This document shows, piece by piece, positions 35,692 through 44,362 of a stretch of 64,000 nt of DNA. Numbering within the stretch: position 1 is the first letter of the stretch; each line of letters begins with the position of its first letter. The notes beneath the pieces are model-generated. The model saw only the letters and a program-made list of their open reading frames with translations. It made no database searches and was not told the origin of the DNA. A program made the translations under genes and the position numbers. This stretch comes from Oceanobacillus jordanicus (GTDB lineage: Bacteria > Bacillota > Bacilli > Bacillales > Amphibacillaceae), in contig NZ_JAIFZM010000006.1 in assembly GCF_022095695.1 (NCBI RefSeq), positions 1-64,000 on the forward strand. Reading direction: 5' to 3'.

Positions 35692-36393
35692 ATGGGTAAA
35701 AGTGTCCCAAAGCATGTGGCGATTATGATGGATGGAAACGGAAGATGGGGAAGACAACGAGGCCTGACGCGAAGTGAGGGCCATTATGCTGGCGCGAAAA
35801 CGATGGAAAAAATTATTGATACCAGCATTGACTTGGGTATTGAAGTTCTTACACTTTATGCTTTTTCTTCTGAAAACTGGTCAAGGCCAATGGAGGAAGT
35901 AAACTACTTAATGCATCTGCCTGTTAAGTTTTTTAAACAGAAGCTTCCTGAGTTTCAAAGACGCAATATTGTTGTCCGTATATCCGGTAATTTAGAAGCG
36001 CTCCCTACTCGAACAAAAACGGCCTTGAAGAATGCGGTAAACGAAACAGCGGACAATACAGGATTGATCGTAAATTTCGCTTTTAACTATGGCGGGAGGG
36101 ACGATATTTTGCAGGCGGTACGACATATTGTTAAGGAATTGCAAGACGAGAAGATGGATCTCACGCAGTTAAATGAACAAGTCCTCCAGCAATGTTTATA
36201 CACAAGAGAACTTCCGGATCCAGAGTTGGTTATACGAACAGGCGGGGAAAAGCGGATGAGTAATTTTCTGTTATGGCAGTCTTCCAGCGCGGAGCTATAC
36301 TTTACAGACGTCTTTTTCCCTGACTTTGATGGTCCGTTATTAGAAAAAGCAGTTCGTTTTTATCAAGAGAAAAACTCCGAACTTATTGTTTAA
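35692..36393 (+). CDS. Isoprenyl transferase (undecaprenyl diphosphate synthase-like), extra copy
   Basis: A 233 aa cis-prenyltransferase. Catalytic MDGNGRWG at residues about 14-21, SSENWSRP, and a C-terminal RTGGEKRMSNFLLWQ in which the usual RTSGE Ser is Gly. It condenses isopentenyl diphosphate into cis-polyprenyl carriers for cell wall or related glycans. It lies outside the usual frr-cdsA-dxr setting, so it is presumably a second copy. ATG 35692 has GGAG 9 nt upstream; ATG 35683 abuts it. Confidence 0.88.
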   Translation: MGKSVPKHVAIMMDGNGRWGRQRGLTRSEGHYAGAKTMEKIIDTSIDLGIEVLTLYAFSSENWSRPMEEVNYLMHLPVKFFKQKLPEFQRRNIVVRISGNLEALPTRTKTALKNAVNETADNTGLIVNFAFNYGGRDDILQAVRHIVKELQDEKMDLTQLNEQVLQQCLYTRELPDPELVIRTGGEKRMSNFLLWQSSSAELYFTDVFFPDFDGPLLEKAVRFYQEKNSELIV

Positions 36394-36403
36394 GCGTTTA
36401 GTA

Positions 36404-36443
36404 AATAAAAATACCGTTATTGGCGGATAATGCCACTAACGGT
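36404..36443 (-). terminator. Terminator of the CvfC-like gene
   Basis: On the minus strand, ACCGTTA/TAACGGT with inner GGC/GCC pairing, followed by TTTTT. Confidence 0.7.
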
Positions 36444-36517
36444 AAGATATCGGAAGTCTCCCTTTAAGGGGAGCAAAGATTATTATGATCTACCAGAGTG
36501 CATGGCACTAGGGTGGA

Positions 36518-37654
36518 TTATTTTTGTTTAGCAGCCTCTGTCATTTGATGCCAAATCGATCCTTTGGCACGTTCTCCACCTTGGATTCGAGCCAATGCCA
36601 TTTTAACTTGCATTCTTACTTCGAACTCTGGGTCCTGTAATGCGTCGTTTAAGGCAGGGATTACTGTTTCATCTCCGAGTTCGTAAAGGAACATGGCTGC
36701 CCGCCAACGGACAAGACGACTTTTGTCGGTCAAGGAATTGACCATTTCTGGCATCGCTTCTTCAAAGCCGAGATCAGATAGACAATCTCCAGCCGTTCTT
36801 CTAACATTAACTGCCTTGTCTCTTAATGCTTTGTATAAATATGGCAATACCTTTTTCTCTTCAATCATACCGAGATAGGCGGTGGCTAGTCTTCTAATTG
36901 AGGCCTTTTCATCATCCAAAGCTTTATCTAGCACAGGTAAGTCAGCTTCAGTAGGGTCCATTCTATCTAGCGCTGCATAACGATCCTTCCAGTTAGGAGC
37001 TTCCATCATTTCTAATGTTACCTTATGATAAAACGTTCGATTTCCCGTTGCATCGTTATTTAAAGCAAAGTGTACGAGTTGAGCGAGGCGTGTCTCGTCA
37101 TAGCTGGCGTTTATTTCCTCCACCACCTCTGAACCGATCTCTTTGAGGTCGCCATAGCGAGGCGATTGTTCAACCCATTTTCGTTCCATCAACATATTAT
37201 CAGTAGCTTCAGAAGCCTTCAAGGCAGCGTTCATAAAACGTTCTGGAAGCCCAAACCGTTCCTCTGTATCGCCTTCTTCGAGTTTTACCTGCATAGGAAT
37301 ATAGCGGAACATTTGAATATAGACATGTACCTCTCCAAAAGCCTCTTCCTGTTGCTCGCTGTTTGCTTCTTGCTGTTCTTCAGTTGGCTGCTCAGAAGAA
37401 CCTAATGTTTGCCGAACTGCTGGAAGAATCTTCTCCCATGGCGTTCGGGGGTTTCTTTCCAGTGCAATAAAATCAACAACACGGTAAAGCCCTTTAACCC
37501 CATCTATTTGAAATAAACTACGGACATAAGCTGGAGCATCATCCATTTTATCTTCGCGCTTATAATTCTCTGTTTGGCCATCAGGCATTTTTTCATCCAC
37601 ATTTATTTTCATAGAATAGGGGCTTGGTGTCGGTTCGATCGAGATAATTTTCAT
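36518..37654 (-). CDS. CvfC/YpgR-like protein: Nfu-N domain plus HEAT repeats
   Basis: A 378 aa protein. Residues about 1-85 resemble the N-terminal domain of Nfu iron-sulfur scaffold proteins (IEPTPSPYSMKI at the start, FQIDGVKGLYRVVDFI later). A central virulence-factor region follows, then four or five PBS-type HEAT repeats from about residue 220 (VLDKALDDEKASIRRLAT and similar). This architecture matches the conserved virulence factor C family of staphylococci and YpgR of B. subtilis. Molecular role unknown. Monocistronic. Confidence 0.82.
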   Translation of the reverse strand: MKIISIEPTPSPYSMKINVDEKMPDGQTENYKREDKMDDAPAYVRSLFQIDGVKGLYRVVDFIALERNPRTPWEKILPAVRQTLGSSEQPTEEQQEANSEQQEEAFGEVHVYIQMFRYIPMQVKLEEGDTEERFGLPERFMNAALKASEATDNMLMERKWVEQSPRYGDLKEIGSEVVEEINASYDETRLAQLVHFALNNDATGNRTFYHKVTLEMMEAPNWKDRYAALDRMDPTEADLPVLDKALDDEKASIRRLATAYLGMIEEKKVLPYLYKALRDKAVNVRRTAGDCLSDLGFEEAMPEMVNSLTDKSRLVRWRAAMFLYELGDETVIPALNDALQDPEFEVRMQVKMALARIQGGERAKGSIWHQMTEAAKQK

Positions 37655-37750
37655 GCGCTAACTTCCTCCTCTTCACGTCCTTATACTGTCTATATTTTAA
37701 CAAAGAGCAGGATCATTATCCAATCGGTTAGCCCATCTCTTGGTTGCCTA

Positions 37751-37803
37751 TTGACATTCATTTCGATTCGAAGTATAGTTGGTTACACAAGTATACAACC
37801 AAC
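37751..37803 (+). promoter_or_regulatory. Promoter and operator of the first YtrA-type cassette
   Basis: TTGACA (37751-37756), 17 nt, TATAGT (37774-37779): close to consensus. Directly downstream is a dyad GTTGGTT (37778-37784) and AACCAAC (37797-37803), spanning the transcription start, likely bound by the GntR regulator encoded next. Confidence 0.75.
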
Positions 37804-37825
37804 CATCCTGAGAGGAGGGTCTGTA

Positions 37826-38191
37826 GTGAGAGCGGTTTTAGATGAGTCCCAACCAATATTTCAACAAATAGCCGATATGATACGGGACGACATAATAGAT
37901 AGAGAGTTTAAAGAAAATGAAAAGGTCCCCTCAGAAAATGAATTATCACAGTTCTATAACATTAATAGAGCAACAGTAAGGAAGGGTCTCCAACAACTTT
38001 TAGATGAAAACCTTATTTATAAAAGGCGGGGTATTGGCATGTTTGTTAAAGAGGGAGCAAGAGAAAGCTTGGTGAAGGAAAGACAGAAGCAATACGTGCA
38101 GGACTATATAAAGCCTTTGTTAGATGAGGGAAACAGGCTCGGATTGAATGTAGATTCTATTATTCAGTTAATGAAGGAGGAGACAAAATGA
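37826..38191 (+). CDS. GntR family regulator, YtrA subgroup
   Basis: A 121 aa protein. The N-terminal winged helix (PIFQQIADMIRDDIIDREF, then NELSQFYNINRATVRKGLQQLLDENLI) is followed by only about 45 residues, the short dimerisation tail of the YtrA subgroup. GTG 37826 is chosen for GAGGAGGG 6 nt upstream. It overlaps the ABC gene by 4 nt; such regulators repress their own transporter operon and often respond to cell-envelope antibiotics. Confidence 0.9.
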   Translation: MRAVLDESQPIFQQIADMIRDDIIDREFKENEKVPSENELSQFYNINRATVRKGLQQLLDENLIYKRRGIGMFVKEGARESLVKERQKQYVQDYIKPLLDEGNRLGLNVDSIIQLMKEETK

Positions 38192-39066
38192 TAAGGCTAG
38201 AAAATGTGACATTTGCCTATAGTGAGGAAACAATTCTAGAGGAGATTGCTTTCACCGAGGAAGAGCCTGTTATTACAGGACTTTGGGGAAGGAACGGCTC
38301 TGGTAAAACCACCCTCATGAAATTACTCGCCGGCCACCAAAAGCCCACAGCCGGGAATATTGAAGTATTTGGTCACTCCCCTTTTAATAATCTAGATATA
38401 GTGAAGGATATTTGCTATATGGAAGAGGATCATCCTTTCAGTATCATCTGGACTGTAGAAGATGCTCTGAGGTTTGGCCGTTATTTTAATCCAAATTGGC
38501 ATCAGGAAACCGCTGACCGACTATTAAAGCTTTTCAATCTCCCAAGAAATAAAAAGGTAACAAAACTGTCCAAAGGAATGAAGACAGCTGTTCAGATTAC
38601 AATTGGCCTTGCTAGTCATGCGAAGGTCACGATCTTGGATGAACCGACAAACGGATTAGATGCAGGTATACGTAAGAAATTCTATCAAGCATTGAAGGAA
38701 TCCTATGAAGAAAACCCGCGTTTCATCTTACTATCCTCCCACCACATAGAGGAAATCCAGCCACTCTGTGAGTCCTTGGTCGTTATCCACAATCAGAAGA
38801 TTTTCCTTCATGAGGAGATGGAGATAATTAGGGAAAAGGGGTTCTGGCTAACAGGTAATCAGGAAAAAGTAGAAGCGGTCATAAAGAATGAGCGTGTCTT
38901 GGAGAGAAATACGATGGGTAAAATGCTCAAGGTGATGATGCTTGCCACATATTCTAAAGAGTGGGAACAGATCGCAAGGGAGAACGGGTTATCTGTTGAA
39001 AAGGCACAGGTACAGGACTATCTACTAAATCTAACAGATGGGGGTGTACTTGATGAGCATAACTAG
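38188..39066 (+). CDS. ABC transporter ATP-binding protein, YtrB type (cassette 1)
   Basis: A 292 aa ATPase: Walker A GRNGSGKTT at about residues 36-44, signature LSKGMKTA instead of LSGGQ, Walker B VTILDEPTNGLD, H-loop SSHH. A C-terminal extension of about 90 residues follows. It overlaps both flanking genes. Paralogous to the ATPase at 41926, sharing the altered signature and the NWHQETADRLL/NWDSQLAERLF region. Substrate unknown. Confidence 0.87.
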   Translation: MIRLENVTFAYSEETILEEIAFTEEEPVITGLWGRNGSGKTTLMKLLAGHQKPTAGNIEVFGHSPFNNLDIVKDICYMEEDHPFSIIWTVEDALRFGRYFNPNWHQETADRLLKLFNLPRNKKVTKLSKGMKTAVQITIGLASHAKVTILDEPTNGLDAGIRKKFYQALKESYEENPRFILLSSHHIEEIQPLCESLVVIHNQKIFLHEEMEIIREKGFWLTGNQEKVEAVIKNERVLERNTMGKMLKVMMLATYSKEWEQIARENGLSVEKAQVQDYLLNLTDGGVLDEHN

Positions 39067-39766
39067 TGGAACAACAAGAATGGTTTACGAAGATGCCAGG
39101 TGGTTTTTCCTAAACGTCTTGATTCTCTCCGTTACCCTGCCGCTGACTGTTCTTTGGATCGTTTTAGGCTTAATATTTGATATGAGTGAAGCGATTGGCT
39201 CTATAGCTGGTCCTGCTTACTTCTTTATTCCGAGCTTTGCAATATTTGGGTTTAAGACACTATTACCAATTGGAGTAGGAATGGGCAGCACAAGGTTACA
39301 GATTTTGAAATCCTTCTATGGGGTTGGAATCTTATCTGTTGCGGTTGTGGTATTTATTTTGAATGTGCTCCAATTCAGCCTTGTGACATTAAGTGATTGG
39401 AAGCTCAATTTCAGGGGAGTTTTACATCCTGGAGAAATCTTTTATAAAGACTATCATTTCGTGTCCTATCTATGGCTCGATATGATGACAGCTCTCTTTC
39501 TATTTGGAATGGCCTTTCTCCTATTTAGCTTATTTTACCGATTAGGATTGGTAAGATTGACACTATGCTTTATGGTTATCGTTATTCCTGTTATGTTTCT
39601 ATATTATGGTGGCGTGCTAGCTCCTCTTATAGAATCGCTAACATCGTTTGAATGGCGCGGGAATGTCGTTGCCATTATATTAGGCGCATTTGGAGCTGTC
39701 GGGCTAGCTATCACATATCCAATGATGCGAAACGCACCACTAAAACCAAGATCAGCCAAATCTTAA
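39053..39766 (+). CDS. Membrane permease of YtrA-type cassette 1
   Basis: A 237 aa protein with six predicted helices (first about residues 20-45). ATG 39053 is chosen because GGGGGTG precedes it; the frame overlaps the ATPase gene by 14 nt. I do not recognise a named family beyond ABC-2-like permeases; position defines it as the membrane half of the transporter. Last gene of the cassette. Confidence 0.75.
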   Translation: MSITSGTTRMVYEDARWFFLNVLILSVTLPLTVLWIVLGLIFDMSEAIGSIAGPAYFFIPSFAIFGFKTLLPIGVGMGSTRLQILKSFYGVGILSVAVVVFILNVLQFSLVTLSDWKLNFRGVLHPGEIFYKDYHFVSYLWLDMMTALFLFGMAFLLFSLFYRLGLVRLTLCFMVIVIPVMFLYYGGVLAPLIESLTSFEWRGNVVAIILGAFGAVGLAITYPMMRNAPLKPRSAKS

Positions 39767-39781
39767 ATACGTGTTTTTATA

Positions 39782-39822
39782 TAAAAGGGGCTGGAATTCC
39801 TATGACGGGTCTTCCAGTTCCC
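39782..39822 (-). terminator. Terminator of yqxD, overlapping its last codons
   Basis: Minus-strand hairpin: CTGGAA/TTCCAG with outer GGG/CCC across a small internal loop, then TTTT. The stem begins inside the yqxD coding end. Confidence 0.6.
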
Positions 39823-40255
39823 TCAATTTTTGCGTGAAAAGGGTAGCAAATTTTTCTCTATCCTCATGCGTAAATGGCTTTGGCCCTTTTGTCCGTTTTC
39901 CGCTTTTTCTTTCCATCGCACTAAGATACCGTGTCTGGAGAAGCTGATCAATATTATCATTGGTATAAGCAAATCCTTTATGATGAAGAACATGGCACTT
40001 CTTGGCAAGTGCAAGGGAAGCAAGACCGTAATCTTGTGTGACAAGTACATCTCCGTGATCTGCTAGTTTCATGATCCGATAATCCGCTGATTCAGCTCCG
40101 GTATCAACATAAATATTTTCGACTCCTTCAGGGTGTTGTTCATTCGAATAATGTGCAAAGCTAGAGACAAGGATAACGGGAATCCCTTTTTCTAATGAAA
40201 TGTTAATAATGGTATCTTTTACTGGACAAGCATCTGCGTCTACAATCACTTTCAT
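39800..40255 (-). CDS. yqxD: YaiI/YqxD family (DUF188) PIN-like protein
   Basis: A 151 aa protein starting [14 protein letters not shown], the hallmark of the YaiI/YqxD family, with conserved acidic residues at ESADYRI and VTQDYGLA that fit a PIN-like nuclease fold. ATG 40255 has AGGAGG well placed. In B. subtilis yqxD sits by dnaG; here it stands alone between two transport cassettes. Function not established. Confidence 0.93.
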   Translation of the reverse strand: MKVIVDADACPVKDTIINISLEKGIPVILVSSFAHYSNEQHPEGVENIYVDTGAESADYRIMKLADHGDVLVTQDYGLASLALAKKCHVLHHKGFAYTNDNIDQLLQTRYLSAMERKSGKRTKGPKPFTHEDREKFATLFTQKLRELEDPS

Positions 40256-40387
40256 GTAATCACCTCCTATGTAACCAAAATTATAGCACATCAAAGAACA
40301 GCTGAACTATTCTGAAAAAAACACTTGCAATTTTAGGGTATGTTTATATATGATGTTTTATAATCATGCACCTAAAGGGGGGATTTG

Positions 40388-40891
40388 ATGAGGTTAGTAC
40401 GCCCGTCAAATGAATGGAAAGAAGAGCACCGGCAATATGTGAAAGAATGGGGTCCATCTCGCATGATCCCCAGTAGTTTTAACCTCACGGGGCACGATAC
40501 ATACGAGGAATATTTAAATGCCCTGCATGTGAGGGAAAGCGGGCAAGGGAAGTGGGTGCCGAGCTCTAATTACTTCCTAATTAACGAAAATGATAGGATA
40601 GTTGCAATGGTGGATATCCGGCATGAACTGACAGAGTATTTATGCAATGTGGGTGGACATATTGGCTATAGTGTAAGACCTAGTGAAAGACGTAAGGGTT
40701 ATGCGACACGTATTCTCGCGGAAGCTTTGTTGAAATGTAAAGATCTAAAAATTTCGCGCGTCCTTGTTACTTGTGATGAGGATAATATTGGGTCTGCTAA
40801 AACCATTCTAAACAATGCTGGTATAGAAGATAAAAGCTTTCTTGATACAGATGGCACGATAAAACGGAGGTTTTGGATTGTTAATGAGTAG
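40388..40891 (+). CDS. GNAT family N-acetyltransferase
   Basis: A 167 aa acetyltransferase. The acetyl-CoA loop is in VRPSERRKGYATRILAEALL (about residues 97-116), preceded by the beta-strand GGHIGYSV. ATG 40388 follows AAAGGGGGG. It overlaps a second GNAT gene by 14 nt, so both are co-transcribed. Substrate unknown. Confidence 0.88.
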   Translation: MRLVRPSNEWKEEHRQYVKEWGPSRMIPSSFNLTGHDTYEEYLNALHVRESGQGKWVPSSNYFLINENDRIVAMVDIRHELTEYLCNVGGHIGYSVRPSERRKGYATRILAEALLKCKDLKISRVLVTCDEDNIGSAKTILNNAGIEDKSFLDTDGTIKRRFWIVNE

Positions 40892-41396
40892 GGATGTAAA
40901 TGACATCGTTATGGATCAAATGGTCGCATCAGATTGGCCAGAGGTGAGATCCATATATTTAGAAGGAATTGAAACAGGAAATGCAACATTCGACACAGAG
41001 GTCCCAAGCTGGGAAGAATGGGATCAGAAGTATTTACAAGACTGCAGATTAGTAGCCAAAATCGGAAAAGATGTTATTGGTTGGGCAGCGCTTCTCCCCA
41101 CTTCGAGTAAAAAAGCATTCGCAGGAGCTGCGGAACTCAGTATTTATTTGAGTAAAGCAAGTACAGGAAAAGGAATTGGTACAAAGCTAATGACCTATAT
41201 GATTGCTGAAAGTGAAGCAAAAGGGTTTTGGACATTGCAATCGGGGATATTTCCAGAAAATAAGGGGAGCATTCGCCTCCATGAAAATGCTGGGTTTGTA
41301 GAAGTAGGAGTTCGTGAACGCATTGGTAAATTGAATGGTGTTTGGCGCGATGTAGTTCTTTTGGAAAGAAGGAGCCGCGTTGTTGGATTAGATTAA
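40878..41396 (+). CDS. GNAT acetyltransferase, phosphinothricin acetyltransferase-like (YwnH type)
   Basis: A 172 aa protein resembling the phosphinothricin/methionine sulfone acetyltransferase group: YLEGIETGNATFDTEVPSW near residue 30, and ELSIYLSKASTGKGIGTKLM forming the CoA loop. TTG 40878 is preferred because GGAGG lies 7 nt upstream; the in-frame ATG at 40884 is 13 nt away. Enzymes of this group detoxify amino-acid analogues; the true substrate is not known. Confidence 0.85.
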   Translation: MLMSRDVNDIVMDQMVASDWPEVRSIYLEGIETGNATFDTEVPSWEEWDQKYLQDCRLVAKIGKDVIGWAALLPTSSKKAFAGAAELSIYLSKASTGKGIGTKLMTYMIAESEAKGFWTLQSGIFPENKGSIRLHENAGFVEVGVRERIGKLNGVWRDVVLLERRSRVVGLD

Positions 41397-41415
41397 TAGA
41401 GAGTATATAAATTAA

Positions 41416-41437
41416 TGTCTGCTATGCAGGCATTTTT
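41416..41437 (+). terminator. Terminator after the GNAT pair
   Basis: A 7-bp stem, TGTCTGC with GCAGGCA, a tight 3-nt loop, then seven T. Confidence 0.85.
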
Positions 41438-41467
41438 TTGATTGCTAAAAAAAAGGGTGGTTTGCTC

Positions 41468-41496
41468 TTGTTTTTTTATTGAGAAAATTATATACT
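41468..41496 (+). promoter_or_regulatory. Promoter of the second YtrA-type cassette
   Basis: TTGTTT (41468-41473), 17 nt, TATACT (41491-41496), 46 nt before the GntR start. Confidence 0.6.
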
Positions 41497-41542
41497 ACAT
41501 TACACGACTAATGCACTAAGTTAGCTAAAGGAGGTTGCTGGT

Positions 41543-41929
41543 TTGCATTTACTTTCAGATGGCACGAAGCCCATCTATGTCCAAATTGCGGAATGGATTG
41601 AAACAGAAATACTCAATGGAAATTTTCAAGCAGATGACAAGGTTTATTCCCAATACAAGCTTGCAGAAATATTTACAATCAATCCGGCAACTGCAGCAAA
41701 AGGGCTAACGATCCTTTCTGATGAAAAGATTCTATACAGCAAGCGTGGCTTGGGGAAGTTTGTTACCCCAGAGGCGAGACAGTTAATTTTAGATAAACGA
41801 AAAAACCATACATTAAAAGGATTATTAGATGAGGTGGCATTAGAGGCAACACGATTAAGTGTAGGGGAATCGGAGCTACAAGAAATGCTTCGGGAGAGCA
41901 TGGAAAAGATAGAGGGGGAAGAGCAATGA
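41543..41929 (+). CDS. GntR family regulator, YtrA subgroup (cassette 2)
   Basis: A 128 aa protein with the winged helix KPIYVQIAEWIETEILNGNF, then YKLAEIFTINPATAAKGLTILSDEKIL, and a short C-terminal tail. TTG start with AAAGGAGG upstream. It overlaps the ABC gene by 4 nt. NPATAAKGL is characteristic of the YtrA subgroup. Probably represses this four-gene operon. Confidence 0.9.
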   Translation: MHLLSDGTKPIYVQIAEWIETEILNGNFQADDKVYSQYKLAEIFTINPATAAKGLTILSDEKILYSKRGLGKFVTPEARQLILDKRKNHTLKGLLDEVALEATRLSVGESELQEMLRESMEKIEGEEQ

Positions 41930-42816
41930 ATGTAGTGGAATGCGAAAAGGTCACAAAGAAGCAGGGCAGTGTAGTTGCATTAAATGAACTGAACATCCAA
42001 ATAAAGAAAAATACCATTACTGGGCTGATTGGCCGAAACGGAGCTGGAAAAACAACCTTATTAAAAATTCTCGCTGGTCTTTGGAGGCCAACATCCGGCC
42101 ATGTAGAGGTGTTAAGTGTAAACCCGTTTAATAGTCTGACTGTTTCTGCCAACGTTGCCTATATTGATGATTCAATGGACTTTCCGAATACGCTTACCTT
42201 GTCAGAGATATTGCAGGCGGGTAAACGTTTTTACGGCAATTGGGACAGTCAGCTGGCAGAACGCTTATTCGAGTATTTTTCCTTCCATCCGAATCAATTA
42301 CATACCCATCTTTCAAAAGGGAAAGCGAGCACCTTCAATATGATCTTTGGATTGGCTGCACGTTGTGAAATTACCTTGTTTGATGAACCAACTAATGGGA
42401 TGGATGCTTCAGTAAGAAAGGACTTCAATAGGGCCTTACTAAAGGATTATCTTGCATACCCAAGAACGATGATTATTTCCAGCCACCATTTGGAAGAACT
42501 GGAGGAGTTATTAGAAGACATACTTGTAATAAAAAATGGAAAAGAATTACTTCATGAGCCAATTGATGTGATTCGCAACTATGCAATAGGCTTAACTGGC
42601 AGATCCGAATTGGTTAGACAATGGGTAACAGATAAGCAAGTATTGTATACAGAAGAGGTTGGGGCAAATACCTGTTATGCAGTAGTGAAAAGTGAAGGGA
42701 TACCTCTGGAAAAAGCGAAGCAACTAGGTATGAAAGTCACACCAGTATCAGCAAGTGATGTCTGTGTCTATCTAACAAACCGCACGACAGGGGGGATCGA
42801 CGATGTCTTTAAATAA
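41926..42816 (+). CDS. ABC transporter ATP-binding protein, YtrB type (cassette 2)
   Basis: A 296 aa ATPase: Walker A GRNGAGKTT, very altered signature LSKGKASTFN, Walker B ITLFDEPTNGMD, H-loop SSHH, and a C-terminal extension. Both GntR and permease genes overlap it. The missing second signature glycine, also in cassette 1, is a trait of the YtrB group. It may work as a regulated ATPase on envelope components; substrate unknown. Confidence 0.87.
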   Translation: MNVVECEKVTKKQGSVVALNELNIQIKKNTITGLIGRNGAGKTTLLKILAGLWRPTSGHVEVLSVNPFNSLTVSANVAYIDDSMDFPNTLTLSEILQAGKRFYGNWDSQLAERLFEYFSFHPNQLHTHLSKGKASTFNMIFGLAARCEITLFDEPTNGMDASVRKDFNRALLKDYLAYPRTMIISSHHLEELEELLEDILVIKNGKELLHEPIDVIRNYAIGLTGRSELVRQWVTDKQVLYTEEVGANTCYAVVKSEGIPLEKAKQLGMKVTPVSASDVCVYLTNRTTGGIDDVFK

Positions 42817-43540
42817 TATGTCACTTGGTACATTGGTTGGAAAGCAATACCTCTTTAAATGGAAGGCATTTGCAGGTGTGTTTAATTCAATGATAGCCTT
42901 GCAGCTGCTTGCGATTGTTTTTAGTGCTGGTGGGGTAGGGCAAACAGGCACAAGTACGGGAAGTGTATCGATTGATTTGTATTATTACTCTGTTGATAAT
43001 GTGGTCGGTTTTACTATGGTATGGGCCTTCTTCAAATCTATCCTAATTACTACGAAGTCGTATCGGAATGACGATTATCTTTTCGTCACAAATCGTTTGA
43101 GCAGTAATTTAGCTAATATTCTTTTCGTTTTCTCAGCCAGTGTAGTTGCAGGACTAACAGCTATTTTATCTGGATATGTAATCCAAATGATTCAGTATGT
43201 TCAAGGAAATACATTTTTAACAGAAGCCAATCCACTAAGTCTTGGTGAGTGGTTCACTGGGGCATTTGCTACAATATTGTACATTCTCTTTATAGGTGCA
43301 CTCGGTTATTTAATTGGCAGTGTAGTACAGTTGCATCGTACATTAGTTATTATTATCCCTGTTGCACTCCTAGGATTCCTTTTTGTCTATGACTTTAATG
43401 AACCTGGTATGATATCAATGTTTAAGTTTTATTTCAAAGAGAATATTTTTTGGTTATTTGCAATGAAAATTTTAGGAACCGTTTTACTGCTTTTTGCAGC
43501 AAGTATGCTCGTTTCTAATCGTCTGGAGGTTAGGAAATGA
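42803..43540 (+). CDS. Membrane permease of YtrA-type cassette 2
   Basis: A 245 aa protein with six predicted membrane helices. It starts 14 nt inside the ATPase gene (GGGGGGA upstream) and overlaps the next gene by 4 nt. Length and layout parallel the cassette 1 permease, but sequence resemblance is weak by eye. Membrane part of the transporter by position. Confidence 0.78.
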   Translation: MSLNNMSLGTLVGKQYLFKWKAFAGVFNSMIALQLLAIVFSAGGVGQTGTSTGSVSIDLYYYSVDNVVGFTMVWAFFKSILITTKSYRNDDYLFVTNRLSSNLANILFVFSASVVAGLTAILSGYVIQMIQYVQGNTFLTEANPLSLGEWFTGAFATILYILFIGALGYLIGSVVQLHRTLVIIIPVALLGFLFVYDFNEPGMISMFKFYFKENIFWLFAMKILGTVLLLFAASMLVSNRLEVRK

Positions 43541-44247
43541 TAAACATTAACGGAGTATTTGCTCCATTATTAATTCTTTTCGTTTTAATAGGGGGAGCTC
43601 TTTTATTAATTAGGTTTATTAGTAAACACTTTCCAACAATGCGGCGAAAAGAAAGGTGGCTACTGCCCATTTATGGTGCCGTTCTAGTCTCCTGTGGAAT
43701 TATTCTCGCTTTTTTAGAACCGTTCGAAGAGCGCACAGCAAGTAGTGAAGAGGAGAGGCTGAGCAGTCTTTCGCTCTATAGCTATATAGAGTCTGGAAAT
43801 ATAAAAAAAATCGATTCGGAATATATCCGCAAAGAGTGGGATTTCACCCATACGGATGGGGATCTGCGAATATCCTCAGAGCCGAGTCATGAATTTATGG
43901 CTTCTATTTTTGTGGAAAAGGTCCCTGGATTAGAAAATAAAGTTGAAGTTACGTACTATGAAACACCACTGTATGTGGATGGAGAGGATATGAGCAATTA
44001 TATCAGACCGCCAGAAGCAACACTCTCCAAGGGCTTATTAAAATTAAATAATCCCGTTGAACATCAGTATGTAGAGCTTTATACCTTTAGAGAACCTTTT
44101 CCTTATAACCAATTTATAGAAAGAAAAATGGTTGGAAATCAAAATGAGTCAAGCGTGTTTCACGGCGAAAGTATCATCTTAATCCGGGTAGGGGAAGAAA
44201 AGACACTTGATCTTGATCCAGACTCTTATATCGAATACGTAAACTAA
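43537..44247 (+). CDS. Two-helix membrane protein with extracytoplasmic domain, unknown
   Basis: A 236 aa protein. Two N-terminal helices (about residues 8-27 and 42-62) leave the chain outside, followed by about 170 residues rich in Glu, Tyr and Ser with alternating strand-like segments (VEVTYYETPLYVDG and similar). I do not recognise a family. As the last gene of cassette 2, coupled to the permease, it could be an external sensor or accessory part of the transporter. Cassette 1 has no counterpart. Confidence 0.72.
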   Translation: MININGVFAPLLILFVLIGGALLLIRFISKHFPTMRRKERWLLPIYGAVLVSCGIILAFLEPFEERTASSEEERLSSLSLYSYIESGNIKKIDSEYIRKEWDFTHTDGDLRISSEPSHEFMASIFVEKVPGLENKVEVTYYETPLYVDGEDMSNYIRPPEATLSKGLLKLNNPVEHQYVELYTFREPFPYNQFIERKMVGNQNESSVFHGESIILIRVGEEKTLDLDPDSYIEYVN

Positions 44248-44292
44248 TAAGCCAAGCTTTATAGGATTAATGCTCCTTACAGAAAGAAAGCT

Positions 44293-44335
44293 AAAAAATC
44301 CGAGCGACGACAAGTTGAGTCAGCTCGGATTTTTG
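44293..44335. terminator. Bidirectional terminator after cassette 2
   Basis: Stem AAAAATCCGAGC with GCTCGGATTTTT and a 17-nt loop; A-run and T-run flank it, so it can serve both converging genes. Confidence 0.85.
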
Positions 44336-44362
44336 CCATATTATTAGCTTTAAAATAGATAC

